5,030 bases of DNA from Acidobacteriota bacterium (GTDB lineage Bacteria; Acidobacteriota; Blastocatellia; Pyrinomonadales; Pyrinomonadaceae). Each line of letters begins with the position of its first letter. Positions within the stretch are counted from its first letter, which is position 1. Below the pieces are notes generated by a model, which was not told where the DNA came from, made no database searches, and worked only from the letters and a program-made list of their open reading frames with translations. This document shows positions 1-4,939 of the stretch, piece after piece. Where the stretch lies: contig QHXL01000143.1 in NCBI GenBank assembly GCA_003222935.1, positions 7,128 through 12,157 of the forward strand, written 5' to 3'. Made by a program: the position numbers and the translations under genes.

Positions 1-93
1 TGCGCTGTACTGGGCCATGCTCGACTGGGTAACGCCAATAGACGCTACCAAGAGCAACAGCGCTGTGAATATTGTCTTACTGATTTTTCTCAT
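1..93 (-). CDS. Exported protein of unknown function, N-terminal 31 codons only
   Basis: This is the start of a gene that runs off the left edge of the window, so only 31 residues are visible. They form a classical Sec signal peptide: a basic n-region (MRKISK), a hydrophobic core (TALLLLVASIGV, residues 10-21), and a probable signal peptidase I site after S25-M26-A27, leaving a mature protein that begins Q28-Y-S-A. The ATG is well supported by a GGAGGA Shine-Dalgarno site 7 nt upstream. The product is therefore exported to the periplasm, outer membrane or outside, but nothing about its function can be read. It lies 324 bp downstream of dut, beyond a large hairpin, so it probably has its own promoter in that gap; I could not identify one with confidence. 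Confidence 0.72.
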   Translation of the reverse strand, partial: MRKISKTIFTALLLLVASIGVTQSSMAQYSA

Positions 94-100
94 TCTCTTC

Positions 101-106
101 TCCTCC
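101..106 (-). promoter_or_regulatory. Shine-Dalgarno site of the partial exported-protein gene
   Basis: The minus strand reads GGAGGA, 7 nt before the ATG at 93-91. It is the best ribosome binding site in the window and fixes the start of the truncated gene. Most other genes here have little or no recognisable Shine-Dalgarno sequence, so this gene may be translated more strongly than its neighbours. Confidence 0.75.
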
Positions 107-211
107 AAAGATAGTTCCCCGTCACAGACACTCTCAAACCTCGTGCCAGCGCCTAGAGTTTTCGCTGAATGGCTTAACTGTTGGGGATTGTTGGATTAGC
201 GGAGTGCAAAC

Positions 212-230
212 GCTGATTGACTGAATCAGC
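212..230. repeat. 7-bp inverted repeat with 5-nt spacer, possible operator
   Basis: GCTGATT (212-218) is followed by GACTG and then its exact reverse complement AATCAGC (224-230). The dyad centre is about 128 bp upstream of the ATG of the exported-protein gene. There is no T-tract, so it is not an intrinsic terminator. The size and spacing would suit a dimeric transcription factor or a small RNA hairpin, but no function is shown and a chance occurrence is possible. Confidence 0.35.
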
Positions 231-321
231 ATCAGACACATGGAAAACAAGTTTGTTCGGTTTTAGGAGCTAACAGAATATTGCGAAAATCTTGCGGGAA
301 ATGAAGGAAAACGTGTGAGGA

Positions 322-418
322 AATGTCCGATATGCTTCAGCTTGTCGTGAGGATCCAAATAAGCATGGTAAGGCGATATCCTGCGAACGTCACGACAAGC
401 TAAAGCATATCGGACATT
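322..418. repeat. 97-bp palindromic element with 29-bp arms, MITE- or REP-like
   Basis: The left arm (322-350) and right arm (390-418) are reverse complements at 28 of 29 positions, separated by a 39-nt centre (351-389). The single difference is a C/A mismatch in plus-strand RNA but a G-U pair in minus-strand RNA, so a minus-strand transcript would fold into an uninterrupted 29-bp stem. The outer ends are AATGTCCG and CGGACATT. The right end supplies the last base of the dut stop codon. The centre has a further small inverted repeat (AGGAT 350-354, ATCCT 378-382). No target-site duplication is evident and there is no T-tract. It could be a non-autonomous mobile palindrome, an mRNA 3'-end stabiliser or a transcription pause site; the repeat itself is certain, the role is not. 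Confidence 0.85.
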
Positions 419-849
419 CAACCGGTCGAACCAAAGCCGCCCGCCCCACGCGCCGTTTCATCGAGGTCCTCAGCCCAAGCTGGTGCAGGTGTGATTATCT
501 GTTCAATGATGAACTGACACAGGCGACTTCCACCCGGCAGGGTCAGCGTCTCATCGCCGGTATTTAAAAGCGCGCAGCAAAGTTCCCCGCGATAGTCAGA
601 GTCAACAACACCGGCCAACACATCCAGCCCATTCTTCACCGCCAGGCCAGATCGAGGTGCAACACGACCGTAGAAACCAATTGGCACCGCCACCGCCAGT
701 CCAGTTCGCGCGAGTATCCTTTGGCGTGGCGGAATGGTTATTTCCTCGATTGAATAGATGTCTAATCCCGCTGAAGCCGCACTCCCACGCGTTGGCAAAA
801 TCGCTCGCTCATCGAGCCGCTTGAACTTCAGAATCGATTCACCGTTCAT
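418..849 (-). CDS. dut: dUTP diphosphatase (dUTPase)
   Basis: Hydrolyses dUTP to dUMP and pyrophosphate in the cytoplasm, keeping uracil out of DNA and supplying dUMP for thymidylate synthesis. The 143 residues are normal for the homotrimeric dUTPase family and all five motifs are visible: I, ASAGLD (25-30); II, GRVAPRSG (61-68); III, AGVVDSDYRGE (79-89), with D83 as the predicted catalytic aspartate; IV, PGGSRLCQF (105-113); V, RGAGGFGSTG (134-143), the glycine-rich C-terminal arm that closes over the nucleotide. The protein ends exactly at motif V, as usual. The ATG is the natural start for family length, although no Shine-Dalgarno site precedes it. It lies 87 bp downstream of dcd on the same strand, so the two probably share a transcript; dcd makes the substrate. 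Its stop codon touches the 97-bp hairpin element. Confidence 0.97.
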   Translation of the reverse strand: MNGESILKFKRLDERAILPTRGSAASAGLDIYSIEEITIPPRQRILARTGLAVAVPIGFYGRVAPRSGLAVKNGLDVLAGVVDSDYRGELCCALLNTGDETLTLPGGSRLCQFIIEQIITPAPAWAEDLDETARGAGGFGSTG

Positions 850-922
850 ATATTAGTTGGTTCAGTTTGTATAAGTTTGGGACCCTTGAACTTTAGGAAC
901 ACGGAGGCGTTCATCCACAGAC

Positions 923-939
923 TGAAGTTACTCACTTCA
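923..939 (-). repeat. Small 6-bp hairpin over the dcd stop codon
   Basis: TGAAGT (923-928) and ACTTCA (934-939) are exact reverse complements around a 5-nt loop, and the dcd stop codon (939-937) is the first three bases of the stem in the transcript. There is no U-tract, so it is not a normal terminator. It may be fortuitous, or a minor mRNA structure between the two genes of the pair. Confidence 0.3.
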
Positions 940-1503
940 CATCTTAGGCAGAGTCACACCTCGTTGCCCTTGATACTTACCACCGCGATCTTTATACGAC
1001 GTCTCGCAAACTTCATCCGACTCGAAGAAGATTACCTGCGCAACACCTTCATTAGCGTAAATTTTCGCGGGTAGAGGTGTGGTGTTTGAGAACTCAAGTG
1101 TGACGTAACCTTCCCACTCGGGTTCGAATGGTGTGACGTTGACGAGAATGCCGCAACGCGCGTAGGTGCTCTTGCCGAGACAAACTGTCAGAACGTTGCG
1201 CGGTATGCGAAAGTACTCAACCGTGCGTGCTAACGCGAAACTGTTTGGCGGGATGATTACCGAGTCACCTTGCACGTCAACAAAGTTCTTCTCGTCAAAC
1301 TCTTTAGGATCGACGATCGTGCTGTTGATGTTGGTGAAGAGTTTGAATTCGTTGGAGCAACGGATGTCGTAACCGTAGCTCGAAGTGCCGTACGACACGA
1401 TCCTCCGGCCGTCGACCTCTTTCACTTGACCGGCCTCGAAAGGCTCGATCATTCCGTGCTCGGCGGCCATCCGCCGAATCCATTTATCTGATTTGATGCT
1501 CAT
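937..1503 (-). CDS. dcd: dCTP deaminase
   Basis: Deaminates dCTP to dUTP with release of ammonia, in the cytoplasm; it is the first step from dCTP to dUMP and hence dTMP. The 188-residue protein closely resembles, from memory, the Pseudomonas-type dCTP deaminases of the same length, including the opening [13 protein letters not shown], which confirms the ATG even though no Shine-Dalgarno site is visible. Family active-site residues are recognisable: S112 and R116 in GKSTYAR (110-116), and the catalytic glutamate E137 in TLEFSN (135-140). The C-terminal GKYQGQRG (175-182) is the usual triphosphate-contacting tail. The fold is shared with dUTPase, and the protein is normally a homotrimer. I see no motif arguing for the bifunctional deaminase/dUTPase form, and a separate dut lies 87 bp downstream, consistent with a monofunctional enzyme. 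The leader contains the inverted heptamer repeats at 1515-1588. Confidence 0.97.
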   Translation of the reverse strand: MSIKSDKWIRRMAAEHGMIEPFEAGQVKEVDGRRIVSYGTSSYGYDIRCSNEFKLFTNINSTIVDPKEFDEKNFVDVQGDSVIIPPNSFALARTVEYFRIPRNVLTVCLGKSTYARCGILVNVTPFEPEWEGYVTLEFSNTTPLPAKIYANEGVAQVIFFESDEVCETSYKDRGGKYQGQRGVTLPKM

Positions 1504-1514
1504 GAATGAATGAA

Positions 1515-1588
1515 CTTTGTGCTTTGAGCTTTGTACTTGGAAAAACGAGCGGACATTCTAGACGGACAAAGTACCAAGCACAAAGCAC
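1515..1588. repeat. Inverted clusters of degenerate heptamer repeats in the dcd leader
   Basis: The left part is a tandem series CTTTGTG, CTTTGAG, CTTTGTA, CTTGG (1515-1540). The right part (1567-1588) is CAAAGTA, CCAAGCA, CAAAGCA, C, the same unit in the opposite orientation. Pairing 1519-1540 with 1567-1588 matches at 19 of 22 positions around a 26-nt loop. The structure occupies the 3' flank of the upstream exported-protein gene and the 5' leader of dcd. It is followed or interrupted by copies of CGGACATT (1550-1557 and 1591-1598). It has no T-tract suitable for a terminator. It resembles short intergenic palindromes that accumulate in some soil bacteria, but I cannot assign a named family. 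Confidence 0.7.
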
Positions 1589-1606
1589 GACGGACATTGT
1601 CTTGTC

Positions 1607-2500
1607 TTACGGCCCACTAACTTGACCAATCTTCTTAATCCCGATCACGCCATCGCCAACTGTGAATCTGAAGAAAGCTCCACCTGCTCCAGCGCGCGCA
1701 CGTATGGTCCGTTCGGTGATTCCCGGCTTCTCGCGTGTGTCCAGTCCTTCGTAAGTGTTCACAATCCTTCCTGCGCGTAAAACATCAGCGTCGATGTCGC
1801 CGTTGAAACCAGCAGGTAAATCAACGTTCAAGATTCCAGCAGCAATTCGCACCTCAGCCCCGGCGCCGCGCCAGCTACGCACTGGAATTGATAGGTTTAC
1901 ATTTCCCGCAGCAATCGTTACTGAGACAGTTCCCCCGGTAAGCGTGATCGATGCTTCACTTTCAGTTGCGTTAACTCTCAGTGCGCCCTCAACGCCGGAC
2001 AACGAAACTGGTCCATGACCTGTGTCAATCTCGACGTCGGTGGATGCTGGTACACGAAGCTTGTAGTCAATCTTCCAGGGTAAGTTCAGGAGACGCTTGG
2101 GAAAGTTTTTGAACTTCTTCATGAACACCCGGTCGTGCGTGCCGGTCGTTAGGATACGAATGTGATCGGTGTCGTCATCAAAGGCAAAGTTATTGATTGG
2201 TGCGAGTAAGTCGAAGTCTGCTTCAGTTTCAGCCTGCCACTCAAGCTCAGCAGTTAGGGCAATTTCATTCCGCGACCATCCTTCAACGGTAACTGATCCC
2301 TTTGGCGCTCCAAGAATTGTTACCGTGCCTCCGTAACCGAGACGTCTTGTCTCGGTTCTAGTGGCTGTACGTTTCAACAGACTAATTGGAGTCGTTGGCG
2401 TTTTGGCTTTTTGAGATGTGCTGGAAGCGGCGCTGGGTAAAGAAAAGAGCAAGGCGAGCGCGCAAGCGGTCGACAAGCTAAGTTTTAGTATTGATGCCAT
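1607..2500 (-). CDS. Exported DUF4097-type beta-strand protein, diverged paralogue
   Basis: A predicted secreted or periplasmic protein of 297 residues. Residues 1-25 are a Sec signal peptide (K6, hydrophobic core 11-21, cleavage near S23-A24-A25). A polar linker follows, then a body rich in short beta strands. The segment GTVTILGAPKGSVTVEGW (58-75) followed by RNEIALTAELE matches the opening strands of DUF4097 proteins, and KLRVPASTDVEIDTGHGPV (147-165) matches a second conserved block. Both recur in the neighbour at 2696-3496, so the two look like distant paralogues. The C-terminal VGDGVIGIKKI (281-291) resembles the final strand of such domains. A basic stretch (128-147, KKFKNFPKRLLNLPWKIDYK) has no counterpart in the neighbour. 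The molecular role is unknown; DUF4097 proteins are often described as putative adhesins, which is not evidence of adhesion. No Shine-Dalgarno site is seen, and the start is chosen by the signal peptide. Confidence 0.8.
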   Translation of the reverse strand: MASILKLSLSTACALALLFSLPSAASSTSQKAKTPTTPISLLKRTATRTETRRLGYGGTVTILGAPKGSVTVEGWSRNEIALTAELEWQAETEADFDLLAPINNFAFDDDTDHIRILTTGTHDRVFMKKFKNFPKRLLNLPWKIDYKLRVPASTDVEIDTGHGPVSLSGVEGALRVNATESEASITLTGGTVSVTIAAGNVNLSIPVRSWRGAGAEVRIAAGILNVDLPAGFNGDIDADVLRAGRIVNTYEGLDTREKPGITERTIRARAGAGGAFFRFTVGDGVIGIKKIGQVSGP

Positions 2501-2695
2501 ATGTTCAGTTCACTGCGAAGCGAGAATACACTAGCCGAACCATCAAGAACCGAAAAAGATCATCCACCGATTACGCAGATGTTCCCAGGTTAATGAATCT
2601 CTAAGGTTACGTTTTTCCAAACCTGAGCAATCTATGGATATATAAAAAAAGGACGCCACCAGGGCGTCCTTTCACAACCAACAAATCAACGTCCT
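2501..2695. other. 195-bp gap between the two DUF4097-type genes
   Basis: The right part holds the terminator of the upstream gene (2642-2672). The remaining 140 bp is the leader of the gene that starts at 2500 and should contain its promoter, but I found no convincing -35/-10 pair. It contains a direct repeat AGGTTA (2587-2592 and 2604-2609) and a stretch at 2549-2580 that resembles a widespread intergenic repeat type, described in the findings. Confidence 0.5.
2642..2672 (-). terminator. Intrinsic terminator after the sigma/anti-sigma/DUF4097 operon
   Basis: On the minus strand a perfect 10-bp stem (AAAGGACGCC and GGCGTCCTTT, plus positions 2663-2672 and 2648-2657) with a 5-nt loop runs straight into a T-tract: seven consecutive A residues on plus at 2644-2650. 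It lies 24 nt beyond the TAA of the gene ending at 2696. GC-rich stem, short loop and U-tract make this a textbook Rho-independent terminator, and it marks the 3' end of the envelope-signalling operon. Confidence 0.93.
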
Positions 2696-3496
2696 TTACT
2701 TTCTCAAGAACGTAATTTGCCCACTAAAATTTGTAACCGACACTGACGAACGTCCATCACCGACATCGCCTACATACTTTCGTCCATCCTGTGTCCTAAA
2801 TCCATTATTCCAGAAGTCACCAAGCGCAATTTTCTTAGCTGGCGAAGCCGCAACCAAACGAAACGCAGAGTTACCCGGAATCCGAATCGTAATGTCCCCT
2901 TTGGTCGACTTGAATTCATAAGTGCCGCCACCTGCGAACTCACCATCGAAAAAGATATTGCCGATCGTGTTTTGCGCGACTACCTGCGACGCATTGATGT
3001 TGGAAAGTTCGATGTCACCTTCCGATGAAACATGTGCGCGGTCGGAACCACTTCGTAAATTCGAAACGTAGATGTTTCCGCGACGAGTTTCTAGATCGAC
3101 CGAAGAGTCAACAGGCACTTGTAGTTTGAAGTTCACATCACCGACATCGCCACGTCCGCGATTGTCGTTCATCACATCGACGACCAGGTTCTCATCGACC
3201 TGTTTCGGAACTACATGCGCATTCGGTGATTCGATCGTGGCTGAAAGTCTTATCTCATCTTTCTTCCAGGATTCGACGACGATCGTTCCGGAAATATTTT
3301 TCAAAGAGATGCGAACGTTTTTGCCAGCGGGGTAACGCTTCGACATCTTTTGCTGTGCGTGGCACTGGCCAGGCACCAAACAACTGATCACCATTACCGC
3401 AGGTAGAGCGTACAGACCGGCGCGAGCAAGCGGACGCAGAATTAGATAGCTCAATTTCATCGGTGTGGGGCTTTTCCAGAAACCAATCTCGCGCAT
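2696..3496 (-). CDS. Exported DUF4097-type beta-repeat protein, third gene of the sigma-factor operon
   Basis: A 266-residue predicted exported protein. The N-terminus has a hydrophobic segment ending in a good signal peptidase I site, C45-H46-A47 before Q48; a lipobox-like VISC (36-39) is a weaker alternative. The mature part is built from repeated short strands with a G-(D/N/T)-I signature: SGTIVVESW (69-77), RGNIYVSNL (139-147), EGDIELSNI (159-167), IGNIFFDGE (178-186), KGDITIRIP (199-207) and SGQITFLRK (258-266). This is the DUF4097/putative-adhesin pattern and suggests a beta-helix or beta-sandwich. The ATG overlaps the anti-sigma stop codon as TGATG, so translation is probably coupled. 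A GTG immediately upstream (3499) and ATG M13 (3460) are alternative starts; M13 would give a more compact signal peptide. Function is unknown; the position implies an envelope role under control of the sigma factor. Confidence 0.85.
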   Translation of the reverse strand: MREIGFWKSPTPMKLSYLILRPLARAGLYALPAVMVISCLVPGQCHAQQKMSKRYPAGKNVRISLKNISGTIVVESWKKDEIRLSATIESPNAHVVPKQVDENLVVDVMNDNRGRGDVGDVNFKLQVPVDSSVDLETRRGNIYVSNLRSGSDRAHVSSEGDIELSNINASQVVAQNTIGNIFFDGEFAGGGTYEFKSTKGDITIRIPGNSAFRLVAASPAKKIALGDFWNNGFRTQDGRKYVGDVGDGRSSVSVTNFSGQITFLRK

Positions 3497-4170
3497 CACA
3501 GGTCTGAAAACTCTTTCAGGAGCGCAAGCTTGTCGTTCAACGATTCGTTGAGCATCTGCTCAGAAATCTCATCATGGGGATTGCGGTTCAGTTCATTTAG
3601 CGATTGACTGACAGCCTGGTCAATCACTTGCAGGTTGCGATCAAAGGTTGCGCGCATCTCTGCACTCCAACGTACCTTATTCAACTCGATGCGTTGATTC
3701 CAATAGTTAATAACCTGTTGTCGCTGCCATACGCGGTCGTTAACGTTTGACGCTTCAAACTGACGAGTTGTCTCAAGTGGTCCAGTTCCCCAACGTCGCA
3801 GACCCACTACAGTAATCAACGAGACACACAAAACTACAGCAGCTGTAAATGCAGCAAGCTGAGGAAACGACAACTCCCAGCTACGTCCGAAAAATCCGTT
3901 CAGAAACGACCTGGTTCTAGCGATCTGTGGAGCAGGATGCTCCGCTTCTACGACATTGCGTATCCGCAGCCACATTGCTTGCGGATTTGCAGGCGCTTCG
4001 TATTCACCACGATGCGTTTGGCAATAAGTCAATATCGACGACAGATCCTGACGAACGTTTTCGCAATCCAAACACTCTTGCAGGTGCGTATTCAATAGCA
4101 ACTCATCGCTACGGCTGAGCGCGCCGTCGATCAGGTCGTGGATGAGTTCCTGGCATTTCTCGCAGTTCAT
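3496..4170 (-). CDS. Zinc-finger (ZAS/zf-HC2) transmembrane anti-sigma factor
   Basis: Predicted to bind and hold the ECF sigma factor encoded just upstream, releasing it on an envelope signal. The 224 residues show three parts: a cytoplasmic N-terminal ZAS domain with C3, C6 and the defining H29-x3-C33-x2-C36; one transmembrane helix at about 102-124 (FPQLAAF...ITVVGL); and a polar, helical extracytoplasmic domain (125-224) with the pattern LQVIDQAVSQSLNELNRNP (180-198). I start at the ATG at 4170 because AGGTGAG lies at ideal spacing before it; a GTG at 4179 would add three residues but sits inside that site. The gene follows the sigma gene by 136 bp and overlaps the next gene by one base. 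Zinc and thiols in such domains can make them redox sensors, but most family members respond to other signals, so the stimulus is unknown. Confidence 0.92.
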   Translation of the reverse strand: MNCEKCQELIHDLIDGALSRSDELLLNTHLQECLDCENVRQDLSSILTYCQTHRGEYEAPANPQAMWLRIRNVVEAEHPAPQIARTRSFLNGFFGRSWELSFPQLAAFTAAVVLCVSLITVVGLRRWGTGPLETTRQFEASNVNDRVWQRQQVINYWNQRIELNKVRWSAEMRATFDRNLQVIDQAVSQSLNELNRNPHDEISEQMLNESLNDKLALLKEFSDL

Positions 4171-4174
4171 TTCT

Positions 4175-4181
4175 CTCACCT
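4175..4181 (-). promoter_or_regulatory. Shine-Dalgarno site selecting the anti-sigma start
   Basis: The minus strand reads AGGTGAG, with the AGGTG core 6 nt from the ATG at 4170-4168. The upstream GTG alternative start (4179-4177) lies within this site, which argues against it. This is the second clear ribosome binding site in the window. Confidence 0.6.
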
Positions 4182-4266
4182 GTTCTGCCGCATGAGCGGG
4201 CGAATATTACTAAATCGCGGGAAGACAGAACAATTCACTTTTCTTCAAGCTTGGGAAGACTTACCC

Positions 4267-4293
4267 GGAGCCGAACGGTAATTGAGTGGCTCC
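4267..4293 (-). repeat. Short inverted repeat between sigma and anti-sigma genes
   Basis: GGAGCC (4267-4272) and GGCTCC (4288-4293) are exact reverse complements around a 15-nt loop, starting 14 nt after the sigma-factor stop codon. No U-tract follows on the minus strand, so it is not a normal intrinsic terminator. It could attenuate or stabilise the transcript and so adjust the ratio of sigma to anti-sigma, or be fortuitous. Confidence 0.35.
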
Positions 4294-4306
4294 TTATTGT
4301 TCGAGG

Positions 4307-4939
4307 CTATTCCTTGACGTTCTGTTGCCTCAATAACCCTCGCAATTTCATTCTTGCTTTATGTAATTGCGACTTGGACGTTCCAACTGAGCACCCACAC
4401 ATCCTTGCGATCTCTTCGTGCTCGTGCCCTTCGATGTCGTGAAGGGTAAAAACGGTTCGATATCCCGGCGGCAATTGCGCGATTGCCTTGTCCAAAGCGA
4501 TGCGGTCAACTACCGGCATCGAATTTGGGTTTTCAGTGCCCTTGACGATCTGAATTGGCGTTTCGCCGTCTTCGGTCGTCTGCTCCATGCGTACGCCGCG
4601 TTTGCGAAAGTGCATGAGCACCTGATTAACCGTAAGACGGTGCAACCAGGTCGTAAAGGCTGACTCACCCCTAAAGCTTCCGATTTTTCTAAACAGCTGG
4701 ATGAAAACCTCTTGGGCGAGGTCTTCGGCTTCCGAAACACTACCGGTCATCCGGAGACAGAGCGAGTAGACCCGACGATTGTGGCGCTGATACAAATCCT
4801 CAAAAGCCGCCATGTCACCTTGGGCAGATTTTTGCGCCAGCTCGTAGTCTGTCGACGTATGCGGTGTCTCGTTTTCGGCTGCCGTCACGTGTTTCGTTCG
4901 TTCGGGCAAGCCGGGCAGATATTCTATGACTGCTTCCAT
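4307..4939 (-). CDS. RNA polymerase ECF-family sigma factor (sigma-70 family)
   Basis: Directs core RNA polymerase to a specialised promoter set. The 210 residues contain region 2 (about 46-113), with [19 protein letters not shown] (71-89) for core and -10 contacts and [20 protein letters not shown] (95-114), then a linker, then region 4 (about 147-203). Region 4 has [20 protein letters not shown] (156-175) and the helix-turn-helix [20 protein letters not shown] (175-194) that reads the -35 element. Regions 1 and 3 are absent, as expected for an ECF factor. A polar N-terminal extension of about 30 residues precedes region 2. The ATG at 4939 is the only ATG ahead of region 2 in a frame that stays open to the window edge, but it has no Shine-Dalgarno site, so the start is less certain than the identity. 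The anti-sigma gene downstream is its likely regulator. No self-regulated promoter was visible in the 91 bp available upstream. Confidence 0.95.
   Translation of the reverse strand: MEAVIEYLPGLPERTKHVTAAENETPHTSTDYELAQKSAQGDMAAFEDLYQRHNRRVYSLCLRMTGSVSEAEDLAQEVFIQLFRKIGSFRGESAFTTWLHRLTVNQVLMHFRKRGVRMEQTTEDGETPIQIVKGTENPNSMPVVDRIALDKAIAQLPPGYRTVFTLHDIEGHEHEEIARMCGCSVGTSKSQLHKARMKLRGLLRQQNVKE

Larger units (their letters stand above)
94..417. other. 324-bp intergenic region between dut and the exported-protein gene
   Basis: No credible coding sequence lies here; the small plus-strand reading frame at 17-199 is antisense to the signal peptide and has no Shine-Dalgarno site. The dut-proximal part (322-418) is almost entirely a hairpin element. 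The remaining 228 bp (94-321) is the leader of the exported-protein gene and contains a perfect 7-bp inverted repeat (212-230). A promoter must presumably lie in this part if the gene is not read through from dut, but I found no convincing -35/-10 pair on the minus strand. Confidence 0.6.

Noticed and set aside
17..199. Plus-strand 60-codon reading frame
   Set aside because: It is antisense to the signal peptide and Shine-Dalgarno site of the minus-strand gene, has no ribosome binding site of its own and no recognisable protein features.
322..418. Hairpin after dut as an intrinsic terminator
   Set aside because: No T-tract follows on either strand, and the 39-nt loop is far larger than in normal intrinsic terminators.
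937..1503. Bifunctional dCTP deaminase/dUTPase or a phage-defence dCTP deaminase
   Set aside because: The sequence follows the housekeeping 188-residue deaminase throughout, a separate complete dut is adjacent, and there are no defence or phage genes in the window.
322..1598. Repeated motifs as a CRISPR array
   Set aside because: The repeats are short, inverted and unevenly spaced, with no regular repeat-spacer pattern and no cas genes.
1755..2018. Plus-strand reading frame of 87 codons inside the DUF4097-type gene
   Set aside because: It lies wholly antisense to a gene with a signal peptide and recognisable domain blocks; its composition is that of a shadow frame. The same applies to the plus-strand frames at 877-1074, 1166-1372, 1270-1491, 3072-3335, 3927-4118, 4251-4442, 4418-4663 and 4712-4978.
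2560..2586. GGAAC on the minus strand as an ECF-type -35 element before the second DUF4097-type gene
   Set aside because: GGGAAC is present at 2586-2581, but 16-17 nt downstream there is only GATGATC, with no convincing ECF -10 element. One pentamer alone is not evidence.
4510..4740. Minus-strand 76-codon frame overlapping the sigma gene
   Set aside because: It is out of frame inside the conserved region 2 to linker part of the sigma factor, which is intact, so it is neither a frameshift fragment nor a separate gene.
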